Below are positions 43,672 through 53,069 of a stretch of 64,000 nucleotides of DNA, in pieces. The position numbers and the translations under genes are program-made. A model generated the notes under the pieces. That model saw nothing but the letters and a program-made list of their open reading frames with translations, did no database searches and was not told the origin of the DNA. The DNA lies in the NCBI GenBank assembly GCA_023229945.1, contig JALNYH010000007.1, positions 1 to 64,000 on the forward strand, in the 5' to 3' direction. Origin of the DNA: Arcobacteraceae bacterium (GTDB taxonomy: Bacteria > Campylobacterota > Campylobacteria > Campylobacterales > Arcobacteraceae). Within the stretch, counting starts at the first letter, position 1. Each line of letters opens with the position of its first letter.

Positions 43672-44278
43672 GTCTTGGTAGTTGCCATTTTTGCTTATAT
43701 GCAACTATCCTCATAGTCAAAAACACTCCAAAAACTATAAGTGTTGTTAAGCTATTTAAAAGCTCTAAATGATATAAGATAAACATACAAAGAGATATAA
43801 GTATAGCAATAGTTCCATAAAACTCTTTTTTTAGGATAAATGGGATTTGATTTAGTAAAATATCTCTTATTATTCCACCGCCAAGAGCTGTTACAAATCC
43901 AAGTATTATGACACCAAAAAGATTAAACCCAGATTCCAATCCAACAAACGAGCCAGTAATAGAAAATGCACAAAGTCCTATGCTATCAAATATTATAAAC
44001 AAGAATTTATTGCTTATTTGATGTTCTTCTTGGAGATGGAGTTTGAGTAAAATTGCAATTATAATAGCACTAATAACTGTAATACTAGGATAATAATTGA
44101 TAAAAGCAAAAGGTGTTCTATCTGCTAATAAATCTCTTATGATTCCACCACCAAGAGCTGTAAGGGCTGATAATATCAAAATACCAAGAATATCTAATTT
44201 CTTATGATAAGCAATCAATAATCCACTAATTGCAAATGATGCAATTCCGATAATATCTGATACTATTAATAAATTCAT
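43667..44278 (-). CDS. TRIC-family (UPF0126) membrane protein
   Basis: The 203-residue protein has six to seven membrane segments in two similar halves, each with the glycine-rich motif TALGGGIIRD. This is the TRIC/YadS family, a trimeric cation channel type. The ions carried are not known from sequence. Its start overlaps purN by 4 bases (ATGA), so the two are cotranscribed. The stop codon is in repeat copy B. Confidence 0.88.
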   Translation of the reverse strand: MNLLIVSDIIGIASFAISGLLIAYHKKLDILGILILSALTALGGGIIRDLLADRTPFAFINYYPSITVISAIIIAILLKLHLQEEHQISNKFLFIIFDSIGLCAFSITGSFVGLESGFNLFGVIILGFVTALGGGIIRDILLNQIPFILKKEFYGTIAILISLCMFILYHLELLNSLTTLIVFGVFLTMRIVAYKQKWQLPRL

Positions 44279-44847
44279 TTTAAATTTCCTAATACCTCTA
44301 TAATTGCTTCTTTTTCAAGTAGTTTGATATTATATTCAAGTTTATCTTCATTCCACGAAGAATCAATATTGATAGATTTTTGGAGAATTACCTCTCCTTC
44401 ATCATAATGATTGTTTACAAAATGAATAGTCACACCACTATATTTTTCTTTGTTTGCCAAAACAGCTTCATGCACAAATCTACCATACATCCCAACTCCA
44501 CCATATTTTGGAAGTAGGGCTGGGTGGGAATTGATGATTTTATTTGAAAAACTATCTACTATTTCATGACCTATTTTTTTCATATATCCAGCTAACAACA
44601 CAAAATCAACTTTGTACTGTAGCAGTGTATCTTTTATTTTTTCATCCAAATTTATATCTGGATAAAGTTTTGAGTTGATTATGATACAAGGAATATTAGC
44701 TTTATTGGCTTTGTTTATAATATTTGCATTTGAATTATTGGTTATCACTAAGGCTAAGTTTATATTAGGTAGTAAATTTTGTTGTTTAGATTCAATTATA
44801 TAATCAAATGCACTACCATTATGCGATGCTAAAATTGCTAAATTCAT
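44275..44847 (-). CDS. purN: Phosphoribosylglycinamide formyltransferase
   Basis: This enzyme transfers a formyl group from 10-formyl-THF to GAR in purine synthesis. The N-terminal NLAILASHNGSAF is the usual VLxSGxGS-type region, and NSHPALLPKYGG and GVTIHFVNNHYDEG contain the catalytic histidines and aspartate. I chose the ATG at 44847, next to AAGGGAC; a TTG at 44850 is also in frame. The 190 residues fit. Confidence 0.92.
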   Translation of the reverse strand: MNLAILASHNGSAFDYIIESKQQNLLPNINLALVITNNSNANIINKANKANIPCIIINSKLYPDINLDEKIKDTLLQYKVDFVLLAGYMKKIGHEIVDSFSNKIINSHPALLPKYGGVGMYGRFVHEAVLANKEKYSGVTIHFVNNHYDEGEVILQKSINIDSSWNEDKLEYNIKLLEKEAIIEVLGNLK

Positions 44848-44978
44848 CAAGTCCCTTATTTTTTTTGTATTGTATCATAAGTGGAATTAATACATATTTT
44901 ATCTTGTAACCATAAAGTAATAGTTTTGCTTAATAATTCTAGTCTAAAACTTCAAATAATCTGACAATAAGGGAAATA

Positions 44979-47459
44979 ATGTTTGTTTTTAAAAGTGTAA
45001 AAAGTAAATTAAATTTTATAAGTGCTTTGGCTATGGTTGGATTTATAATTATAATTATATTGCAAATGAAAATGAATTCAAAGACCAATGAATTAAATAA
45101 TTTGATTAATATAAACAATGAAATATCTCAAGATATAATAGGTTTAGAAAATATAGCAATGAATATCAAAAATCAAGAGAATTTTATAAAACTTTATGAT
45201 GAAATATCGATAAAAATAGGAAATCTAGATAAATCTCTAAAATCTGAAGGTATTGCTATCAATGTAGAAGAGAATTTATTGAATCATCTTTTGATATTGA
45301 AAGATATTTTTCTAAAAATCAATCAAATAGCTATAGAAAATGACAAATTAATAGAGCTTATGTATGAAAAAAAGAATTTTGTTTTGGAAACTTTTGAAAA
45401 GAAGTATGATTATAAAGTTTTACAGTATTTAAGAACAATTGAGTTAATGGAAAAAGATTTTTTTATATTTAATAGTGTTGATTTGGATAAGATTAAAGTG
45501 GAAATGATGAGAACTAGTAGAGCTATTAGAGATTCTGATTCACTTCAAGGTGATATTGAAGCTCAAAATGAACTAATTAAGCTAATTAGAGAGTATGCAA
45601 ATCTTTTTTCAGTAGTTGTAGACAACACACAAAGTATAGGATTATACGATAAGTCTGGATTGATAAAAGAGTTGATTGATTCAAGTGATATACTCAAAGT
45701 CAATTCTCAAAAGTTTCATACTACTTTATTAGATAATGTATCTTCAAGTAATTCAAATACTTTTAATATAATTTTAGTGTTTTCAATATTGATTATTGCT
45801 GGGGTTTTTATAGCTGTATGGTATATTTCAAAAGGAATTACATCTAGTTTAAAAAATTTAAATTTAGGGCTTAATGGCTTTTTTGAGTATATCAATAATA
45901 AAACAAAAACAGTAAACCAAGTAGAGATATTAACTCAAGATGAAGTTGGTGAAATGTCAAATAATGTAAATCAAAATATAGAAAAAAGTGTAGCTTTATT
46001 TAATCACAATTACGAGGTATTGCAAGAGGCAAATGACATATTACAAAAAGTTGCAAATGGATTTTATGGGTACAAAATTCCTCATCACAACAATGTATCC
46101 CCTGAAGTAAAAGAGCTAATTATTAATGTAAATAAGATGTTAGATGAGACAAAAGCAAAGTTTGATATTTTGAATGTGGCACTTGAGGCATATGGAAGTT
46201 ATGATTTTGAGCATATTATCCCAAAAGAGAATGAAAAAGGGCTTTATGGGGATTTTGGTACTTTGGTCGCAAGTACTAAGCTAATAGGAAATAATATATC
46301 AGAGTTTTTGGCAATGATTATGAATACAGGAGATTTACTAAAAGATGATACAGATATTTTGAATCAAAATGCACTATCTCTTTCAAATGCTTCCAATTTA
46401 CAAGCAACAAGCTTAGAAGAAACAGCAGCTGCACTAGAAGAAATTACAGCTAATATTACATCAAATACTCATAATGCAAAGAAAATGGGTAATTTTGCAA
46501 AAGAGCTTTCTGTGTCATCAAAACATGGTAGTCAATTGGCTCAAAAAACATCTAGTTCTATGGATGAGATAAGCTCTCAAGTAGAAGTTATTAATGACGC
46601 TGTAGATATGATTGACCAAATTGCATTTCAAACAAATATTTTATCTCTTAATGCGGCAGTTGAAGCAGCCACTGCAGGTGAAGCTGGCAAAGGATTTGCC
46701 GTTGTTGCTGCAGAGGTGCGGAATCTAGCTTCAAGAAGCTCTGAAGCTGCAAAAGAGATAAAACATATTGTATCTCTAGCTTTAGAAAAAGCACATGAAG
46801 GTAAGCTTATAGCTAATGAAATGAATAAAGGTTATGAGCTATTAAGCAATCAAATCAATGAAACTTTACAAATTGTTGATGATGTATCACAAGCTAGTGT
46901 TGAGCAGTTAGCTGGGATTGAACAAATCAATAATGCAGTAACAATTCTAGATAAAAATACTCAAATAAATGCTGGAAGTTCAATGTATATAGGTGAGCTT
47001 TCTACAAAAATTTCAAACCTAGCAAATCAACTTGTAAATGCAGCATCAAGGGCTAAATATAAAGTTGAAGCAAGAGAACAAGTGTGTGATATAGATTTGG
47101 TTTATAAAACAGCAACATTAAAAAATGACCATATATTATTCAAAAGCTCAAATTTTAATAAAGTTGGTACTTATTCAAGTTGGCAAGTTACTGATTGTCA
47201 AAGTTGTGATATGGGAAAATGGATGATTGAGTCTGAATCACAAGGTTTAGAGTTTACTAAATCTAAAGAATGGATTGCCTTAAAAGAGATACATAGTGAT
47301 GTACATAAGTTTGTACAAAAGTATATTGATTTAAATCATCAAAGGGCTACTAATAATGATTTGAGGGATTGTTCTGAGGTTATAGAAATAAAAACAATAG
47401 CTTTATTTGATAAATTAAATGAAATTAAAGCTATAAATTGTAGAAATTTAAAGGAATAA
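44979..47459 (+). CDS. Chemoreceptor with intact CZB zinc-binding domain
   Basis: The 826-residue protein has a membrane segment at about 12-30, a long periplasmic helical domain, a second membrane segment at about 264-285, HAMP-like sequence and the receptor signalling domain. The C-terminal CZB domain has its zinc ligands: NDHILFK, CDMGKW and EIHSDVHKF. CZB domains sense zinc or chlorine oxidants in relatives. It is followed after 2 bases by an EAL-GGDEF gene, so it may steer c-di-GMP turnover as well as, or instead of, flagellar rotation. Confidence 0.9.
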   Translation: MFVFKSVKSKLNFISALAMVGFIIIIILQMKMNSKTNELNNLININNEISQDIIGLENIAMNIKNQENFIKLYDEISIKIGNLDKSLKSEGIAINVEENLLNHLLILKDIFLKINQIAIENDKLIELMYEKKNFVLETFEKKYDYKVLQYLRTIELMEKDFFIFNSVDLDKIKVEMMRTSRAIRDSDSLQGDIEAQNELIKLIREYANLFSVVVDNTQSIGLYDKSGLIKELIDSSDILKVNSQKFHTTLLDNVSSSNSNTFNIILVFSILIIAGVFIAVWYISKGITSSLKNLNLGLNGFFEYINNKTKTVNQVEILTQDEVGEMSNNVNQNIEKSVALFNHNYEVLQEANDILQKVANGFYGYKIPHHNNVSPEVKELIINVNKMLDETKAKFDILNVALEAYGSYDFEHIIPKENEKGLYGDFGTLVASTKLIGNNISEFLAMIMNTGDLLKDDTDILNQNALSLSNASNLQATSLEETAAALEEITANITSNTHNAKKMGNFAKELSVSSKHGSQLAQKTSSSMDEISSQVEVINDAVDMIDQIAFQTNILSLNAAVEAATAGEAGKGFAVVAAEVRNLASRSSEAAKEIKHIVSLALEKAHEGKLIANEMNKGYELLSNQINETLQIVDDVSQASVEQLAGIEQINNAVTILDKNTQINAGSSMYIGELSTKISNLANQLVNAASRAKYKVEAREQVCDIDLVYKTATLKNDHILFKSSNFNKVGTYSSWQVTDCQSCDMGKWMIESESQGLEFTKSKEWIALKEIHSDVHKFVQKYIDLNHQRATNNDLRDCSEVIEIKTIALFDKLNEIKAINCRNLKE

Positions 47460-47461
47460 AA

Positions 47462-49210
47462 ATGTTGCCTAATAGATGGGAAAAAGCTCTTAAAGAACTT
47501 GATTTCGCATTTCAACCAATTGTTGGTATTACTAATGGGAAACTTGTAGCCGTAGAAGCATTGCTTAGAAATACAAAAGAGGCTGGGTTTTTATCTATTT
47601 TTAATTGTTTTGATGAGGCATTTGCTGATGGAGTGCTATATCAATTTGACTTAAAATTAAGATTAAAAGCTTTAGAAAAGTTTTCACAATTAGAAATAGA
47701 TAATATTCAGCTATTTTATAATTTAGATAATAGATTACTTTATATGCCAGATTATAAAACTGGTAATACAAAAAAACTTCTTGATAAACTTAATCTTAGT
47801 AAAAAAACATTATGTTTTGAAATGAGTGAAAAGGGGACATTAAAAGATCCAAACTCTATTACCAATATGGTTAATATGTACAAACAAGAGGGATTTGATA
47901 TAGCTATTGATGACTTTGGTACAGGAATTTCAGGATTGAAACTGTTGTATTATAGTGAGCCAAATTATATCAAAATTGATAGATTTTTTATTCAAAACAT
48001 AGAACGAGATTCTAAAAAAAGACATTTTTGTTCATCTATTGTTAAAATGGCACATACTATGGGAATTCGAGTCATTGCTGAGGGTGTAGAGACTATTCCA
48101 GAGTATTATACTTGCAAAGATATAGGTGCAGATTTAATCCAAGGATATATGATACAAAAACCCAAAACTGATATATCTAAAATCAAACTAACATATAGCT
48201 CAATCAAAGAATTATATATAGAAGACAAAAGGAAAAGTGAACAAAACCTCATAGATAAAGATAAAATTGAATTTATTGAGCCTCTTCAAGACAATAGTTC
48301 CTTACATGCATTATTTACATATTTTAAAACTCACCAGAAAAATACCTTTGTACCTATCATTGATAAATTTAACCATTTAGTTGGAGTTGTAGAAGAAAGA
48401 GATATCAAAAATATATCTTATTCACAGTATGGGCTTTCTCTAGCTCAAAATACATCTTTTAGCTCGAAACTTGGAAATTTTGTAAAAAATTATTGTGCGG
48501 CAGAGGTTAGTTGGGGTATTGATAAAGTATTGGAGCTTTATAATATCAATGAAAGTCAAGTTAATAATGGAATATTTCTCACCCAAAATGGGAAATATTA
48601 CGGATTTGTAGGGGTACATAATCTTTTACTTTTATCATATAAAAGAAACCTAGAGATTGCAAAGGATCAAAATCCACTTACAAAATTACCAGGCAATAAA
48701 AAAATTGATGAATATATAAATAGTGTTTTAAATCATCAAAACGATGAAATATATTATTTTGTTTATTATGACTTTAATGATTTCAAACCTTTCAATGATA
48801 TTTATGGTTTTCGTCAAGGGGATAGGGCAATATTACTTTTTGCAGATTTATTAAGTAAATTATCAAAAGATATTTTTGTAGGACATATTGGTGGGGATGA
48901 TTTCTTCTTAGGGTTTTCTCATGAATCATATGAAAAAGTTTATAAAATAGTTTATGATATACAAAGAAGCTTTGAGAATTCGGCTAAAACACTTTATAAC
49001 AAAGAAGATTTAGAAAATAAGTGTATTATGGCAAAAGATAGATTTGGAATTTTGAGAAAATTTGAACTTCTTAGTGTAAGTGCTGCAATACTTGAAGTAC
49101 ATTCTAATGTAAACAATAATTTTGATGAGGTTTTGGGGAAATTGAAAAAAAGTTCAAAACTTAGTTGTAGTCCAGTTGGAAGTTCGTTGTGTAAGGTAAA
49201 GTTAATTTAA
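47462..49210 (+). CDS. EAL-GGDEF c-di-GMP enzyme with intervening CBS-like region
   Basis: The order is reversed relative to most: EAL first (about 10-245), then a CBS-like linker (270-390), then GGDEF (about 400-580). The EAL residues for phosphodiesterase activity are all present (E32, D150-D151, K171, E207, and Q in LIQGYM). The GGDEF motif is GGDDF (477-481), which may be active or just bind GTP. It is soluble, with no membrane segment. The gene starts 2 bases after a CZB chemoreceptor gene, so the two are coexpressed. A terminator follows. Confidence 0.92.
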   Translation: MLPNRWEKALKELDFAFQPIVGITNGKLVAVEALLRNTKEAGFLSIFNCFDEAFADGVLYQFDLKLRLKALEKFSQLEIDNIQLFYNLDNRLLYMPDYKTGNTKKLLDKLNLSKKTLCFEMSEKGTLKDPNSITNMVNMYKQEGFDIAIDDFGTGISGLKLLYYSEPNYIKIDRFFIQNIERDSKKRHFCSSIVKMAHTMGIRVIAEGVETIPEYYTCKDIGADLIQGYMIQKPKTDISKIKLTYSSIKELYIEDKRKSEQNLIDKDKIEFIEPLQDNSSLHALFTYFKTHQKNTFVPIIDKFNHLVGVVEERDIKNISYSQYGLSLAQNTSFSSKLGNFVKNYCAAEVSWGIDKVLELYNINESQVNNGIFLTQNGKYYGFVGVHNLLLLSYKRNLEIAKDQNPLTKLPGNKKIDEYINSVLNHQNDEIYYFVYYDFNDFKPFNDIYGFRQGDRAILLFADLLSKLSKDIFVGHIGGDDFFLGFSHESYEKVYKIVYDIQRSFENSAKTLYNKEDLENKCIMAKDRFGILRKFELLSVSAAILEVHSNVNNNFDEVLGKLKKSSKLSCSPVGSSLCKVKLI

Positions 49211-49230
49211 AAGAGAGTTTTAGAATATCT

Positions 49231-49252
49231 AAAAGCCCCCTTGGGGACTTTT
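49231..49252. terminator. Bidirectional terminator after the EAL-GGDEF gene
   Basis: AAAAG and CCCC pair with GGGG and CTTTT across one mismatch, with a two-base loop. T and A runs flank it. It separates convergent genes. Confidence 0.8.
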
Positions 49253-49261
49253 AAAACTTTT

Positions 49262-50689
49262 CTAGCAAGAATAAGTACTTTTTACTTCAAAAGGAGTAGG
49301 TCTTGCTTCATAAGGCCAAACTTGAGTTTCAAATTTGTAGTGTTGGTAAGTATCTATAAATAAATCTGTCATTACAGGTTTTAAGAAATCATTGTCTCTA
49401 ACTAATGCTTCTAGTGAACCTCTTAGAGTATGTGGCATTTGTGGAATACCTTTTTCTCTGATTTCATCAAGACTTAATTCAAATAAATCTTCATCCATTG
49501 GTCCTATTGGTTCGTATTGGTTTTTGATACCATCAAGTCCTGCAAGAAGCATAGCTGCAAATCCTAAATATGGGCAAGCTGTACTATCTGGGAATCTCAT
49601 TTCAATTCTTGTAGCTTTTTCACCAGCACCATAAGGAATTCTACAACTTGCACTTCTATTTTGTGAAGAATAAGTCAAGATTGAAGGTGCTTCAAATCCT
49701 GGGATTAATCTTTTGTATGAGTTTGTACTAGCATTTGTAAATGCAGCAACTGCACGAGCGTGTTTAAAAATACCACCAATATAATGTCTAGCAGTATCAC
49801 TTAAATTACCATATTCACCTGGCTTGTAGAATAAGTTTTTACCATCTTTCCAGATTGATTGGTGTACATGCATACCATTACCATTGTCACCATAAAGTGG
49901 TTTTGGCATAAATGTAACAGACTTACCATTTAAATGTGCAACCATTTTGATTACATATTTTAGTTTTTGTACATTATCAGCAGCTTCTACTAAAGTATCA
50001 AATACTATACCAATTTCATGTTGACCTTGAGCAACTTCGTGGTGTCCAAGTGTAACTTCTAGTCCAACTTGCTCTAATACTTGCATCATTTCAGCTCTTA
50101 AATCTACACTATTATCAATAGGAGCTACTGGGAAGTATCCACCTTTTGTTCTTGGGCGATGTCCCATATTACCTTGATCATAACTTGTTGAATCATTCCA
50201 TTCACCATCTTCAGTATCTAGTTTGTAGTAAGACTCATTTGATTTATCAATAATTTTTACATCTTCAAAAATAAAGAATTCATTTTCTGGTCCAAAATAT
50301 GCAACATCACCAACACCAGCATTTGCAAGATGTTCTAATGTTTTTTTAGCAATACTTCTTGGACATTTCTCATATAATTGACCTTTGTAAATATCGTAAA
50401 CATCACAAATCATAATTACTGTAGAATCAGCAGTAAATGGATCTAAAAACGCAGTTTCAACATCTGGTTTTAAAACCATATCAGATCTGTTGATTGGTTG
50501 CCAAGCTTCAATTGATGAACCATCAAATGGCATACCATTATTTAATAAATCAGCTCCAACTGCTTTCATATTATATGTAACATGATGCCACATACCTTTC
50601 ATATCTGTAAATCTAAAGTCAACGAATTTTACTTCATTTGCTTTACAGTACTCAAAAAACTCTTCTACACTATTTACGAATTTTCCCAT
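49262..50689 (-). CDS. glnA: Glutamine synthetase, type I
   Basis: The 475-residue enzyme assimilates ammonia into glutamine. GPENEFFIF, GNGMHVHQS and NRSASCRIPYGAGEKATRIEMRFPD are the metal, ammonia and ATP sites. In enteric GlnA a tyrosine in NLYDLP is adenylylated; here the segment is EDLFEL with F403, so this control is not possible. The same is reported for Helicobacter pylori. The gene is monocistronic. Confidence 0.96.
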   Translation of the reverse strand: MGKFVNSVEEFFEYCKANEVKFVDFRFTDMKGMWHHVTYNMKAVGADLLNNGMPFDGSSIEAWQPINRSDMVLKPDVETAFLDPFTADSTVIMICDVYDIYKGQLYEKCPRSIAKKTLEHLANAGVGDVAYFGPENEFFIFEDVKIIDKSNESYYKLDTEDGEWNDSTSYDQGNMGHRPRTKGGYFPVAPIDNSVDLRAEMMQVLEQVGLEVTLGHHEVAQGQHEIGIVFDTLVEAADNVQKLKYVIKMVAHLNGKSVTFMPKPLYGDNGNGMHVHQSIWKDGKNLFYKPGEYGNLSDTARHYIGGIFKHARAVAAFTNASTNSYKRLIPGFEAPSILTYSSQNRSASCRIPYGAGEKATRIEMRFPDSTACPYLGFAAMLLAGLDGIKNQYEPIGPMDEDLFELSLDEIREKGIPQMPHTLRGSLEALVRDNDFLKPVMTDLFIDTYQHYKFETQVWPYEARPTPFEVKSTYSC

Positions 50690-50760
50690 CGTGAAACTCC
50701 TTTGAATTATTATAATGATATTGTATCTAAATTAAATATTGATTTTCTTAAAATAGGTGG

Positions 50761-51549
50761 TTAAAAAATAACCACTTTTGGAACTCTTTGTTCATAATAT
50801 TGTGCTTTTGTATAACCAATTTTTTTTGCAAGGGCTATTGAATCACTATAGAAAGAGCTAATATGCTCTATTTTATGTGCATCACTACCAAATGTTATTG
50901 GAATATTTAAATCATACGCAATTTGAAGCAATTCAACTGAAGGATAAATTTCTTCAATTGGTTTTCGTAAACCTGAAGGATTTATTTCTATTGCCATATT
51001 TGATTTTTGTATTTCTTTTAATGCATCATAAGCTATCGTTGTGATACTTTTTTTTGGTAGGTATTTGAAAACTTTAATCAAATCAAGATGTCCAACGATA
51101 TCAAAAAGTTTAGATTGAGCCATTGTAGAAATTGCATCAAAATATTCTGCCCATATCAAATCAATATCTTTATCATCATATCCACCTATAAATTCTGGAT
51201 TATCAAAGCCCCATTTATTGATAAAATGGACTGAACCTATAAAGTAATCTACTTGTTTATTCAATACTTTTGGTTCAATATAAGGAGGCAAAAAATCAAC
51301 TTCATATGCAAAAAGAATTTTTATTTGTTCTGAATATTTATCTTTCAATCTCTCAATTTCACTTTCATAAAAATCCATATCATCTAAACTCATACGATAT
51401 TTGGTATCAAAATTCATAGGTGCATGACAACTAAAACCAAATACATCAATTTTTTGCTTTATTGCTTCAAGTATGAACTCTTCCATAGTACCAGTTGCAT
51501 GATTACATAGCGAGGTATGGTTGTGTAAATCAATTTTTAATTTTTTCAT
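50761..51549 (-). CDS. Histidinol-phosphatase-like PHP-family protein
   Basis: The 262-residue protein has PHP metal-binding motifs: DLHNHTSLCNHA at the start, GFSCHAP, GSVHF, DIVGHLDLIK and GSDAH. This matches HisK/HisJ-type histidinol phosphatase, the penultimate step of histidine synthesis. Other PHP phosphoesterases are possible. Its start overlaps moaE by 4 bases, an unexpected pairing with molybdopterin synthesis. Confidence 0.82.
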   Translation of the reverse strand: MKKLKIDLHNHTSLCNHATGTMEEFILEAIKQKIDVFGFSCHAPMNFDTKYRMSLDDMDFYESEIERLKDKYSEQIKILFAYEVDFLPPYIEPKVLNKQVDYFIGSVHFINKWGFDNPEFIGGYDDKDIDLIWAEYFDAISTMAQSKLFDIVGHLDLIKVFKYLPKKSITTIAYDALKEIQKSNMAIEINPSGLRKPIEEIYPSVELLQIAYDLNIPITFGSDAHKIEHISSFYSDSIALAKKIGYTKAQYYEQRVPKVVIF

Positions 51550-51989
51550 GCAAGAAGCCCCGCACCATTAATTTTATGGCTTCTATCATCAGCGTATATT
51601 CTTTTGCTATCTTTTAAATCATATTTCCAAATAGGTGCATTTTGTTTGAAATCTTCTACAAATTCATCTATCATTTCTAGTGCTACTCTTCGCTTTGGTG
51701 AGCAAACTGCAGCAATATATGAGCTTGTATGATTTGGTACATCACCCAAAGAGTGAGCCATAAGTACATACGCATTTTTTGCATTTGCTTGTTGTTGCCA
51801 ACTTTGAAACCAATTATTTAATATAGGCTCATATATATCAAAGCTCAGTCCATCTATACCATCTTCATCTCTTACTACACCTACGAAGGTAATAATAGCA
51901 CCGAAGTTTTTATCTTTCATCTCTTGATACCATTTATTTGTGATAGCTTCTACATTTAAGCTACCGTTATATATTTCTAACCCGTTCAT
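51546..51989 (-). CDS. moaE: Molybdopterin synthase large subunit
   Basis: MoaE converts precursor Z to molybdopterin with MoaD's thiocarboxylate. TFVGVVRDEDG, AHSLGDVP, AAVCSPKRRVALE and a lysine in PIWKYD (active site) are present. The 147 residues fit. moaD lies just upstream, separated by repeat copy C. Confidence 0.93.
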   Translation of the reverse strand: MNGLEIYNGSLNVEAITNKWYQEMKDKNFGAIITFVGVVRDEDGIDGLSFDIYEPILNNWFQSWQQQANAKNAYVLMAHSLGDVPNHTSSYIAAVCSPKRRVALEMIDEFVEDFKQNAPIWKYDLKDSKRIYADDRSHKINGAGLLA

Positions 51990-52009
51990 AAAAAAACCTT
52001 TGATTAATT

Positions 52010-52106
52010 AATAACTAACAACTAATAATTCCGGTATTCGCTTCGCTCATAAAAATATTAGTGACGAAGTCACACTATAATTATTAGTTATTAACTGTTA
52101 GTTGTT
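52010..52106. repeat. Long-type heptamer repeat with conserved core, copy C (moaE / moaD)
   Basis: The left arm is AATAACT, AACAACT, AATAATT (52010-52030). The core has TATTCGCTTCGCTCAT (about 52035-52050) and GTGACGAAGTCAC (52061-52073). The right arm is AATTATT, AGTTATT, AACTGTT, AGTTGTT (52079-52106). It is inside the moaD-moaE transcription unit, and the moaD stop (52109-52111) follows at once. Confidence 0.9.
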
Positions 52107-52108
52107 AT

Positions 52109-52330
52109 TTATCCCCCACATACTGGTGGCAACAACGAAACCTTATCCCCACTTTTTAACTCAATATCTCTTGAAGTGATAATTTTGTCATTTAGTGCAA
52201 CGGCACAACTATTAAGCCAAGAAGATACTTGAGAATCGTCTTTTAAAATAACACTTAGTTCATTAAGTGATTTTATATCCAGTTCCATTGGTTCTTTTGA
52301 AATAGGACCTAAAAATTCTACTTTTACCAT
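52109..52330 (-). CDS. moaD: Molybdopterin synthase small subunit
   Basis: The 73-residue ubiquitin-like protein ends in VCGG, the C-terminal glycine pair that becomes the thiocarboxylate sulfur donor. VKVEFLGPI and GDKVSLLPP are standard. It is upstream of moaE, and the two are interrupted by a repeat that could reduce coupling. The ribosome site is GAGG. Confidence 0.92.
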   Translation of the reverse strand: MVKVEFLGPISKEPMELDIKSLNELSVILKDDSQVSSWLNSCAVALNDKIITSRDIELKSGDKVSLLPPVCGG

Positions 52331-52403
52331 ACATATTCCTCTTAGTTTTTCAGTATATTAGCAACTTTATGTTATCATACCAAAATTTCATTTAGAGGTT
52401 ACA

Positions 52404-53069
52404 ATGATTTTATCGAAAATTGACTATTTAAACCTTTTGCCATTTTATGTTTTTGTCAAAAAAAACATAACTAGTACTCAAATCAAAGCTATAATCAACT
52501 ATAAAAAATCTTATCCATCTCAAATAAATAATGAATTCAGATATAAACGAACAGATGCAGCCTTTATTTCATCAATAAAATCAAAAAATTGTAAATGTAC
52601 AGATGTTGGAATAGTTGCCAAAGATTCTGTGTGGTCTGTACTCGTTTTGATAAATGAAGCTAATAAAAATGACTTTGAATCCAATACATCAAATATACTT
52701 GCAAATATTTTAGATATTCAAGGTCAAGTTGTAATTGGGGACAAAGCTTTAAAAATATACTACAAAAATGAAGATGAATTCATTGACTTAGCTCAAATAT
52801 GGTATGAAAAATATGGAATTTCTTTTGTATTCGCAAGATTTTGCTATAACAAACATGGAAACTACTTTCAAAAACTAGCAAAAAACTTTGGACACTCTAA
52901 AATAAGAATACCACAATATATACTCAAAAATGAAGCAAAAAAAACTGGTTTGTCTCAAAAACAAATTTTGGATTATTTACAACAAATCAAATACAATATT
53001 GGTATAAAAGAAAAAAAATCTTTAAAACTTTTTTTCCGAAAAATAGATGAAAAAAAACTTCTTAAATAA
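52404..53069 (+). CDS. mqnA: Chorismate dehydratase of the futalosine pathway
   Basis: MqnA makes 3-enolpyruvylbenzoate for menaquinone in the futalosine pathway used by Campylobacterota. The N-terminal KIDYLNLLPF, VIGDKALKIYY, and ISFVFARFCY segments match. The 221 residues fit. The next gene starts inside it, 23 bases before its stop. Confidence 0.82.
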   Translation: MILSKIDYLNLLPFYVFVKKNITSTQIKAIINYKKSYPSQINNEFRYKRTDAAFISSIKSKNCKCTDVGIVAKDSVWSVLVLINEANKNDFESNTSNILANILDIQGQVVIGDKALKIYYKNEDEFIDLAQIWYEKYGISFVFARFCYNKHGNYFQKLAKNFGHSKIRIPQYILKNEAKKTGLSQKQILDYLQQIKYNIGIKEKKSLKLFFRKIDEKKLLK

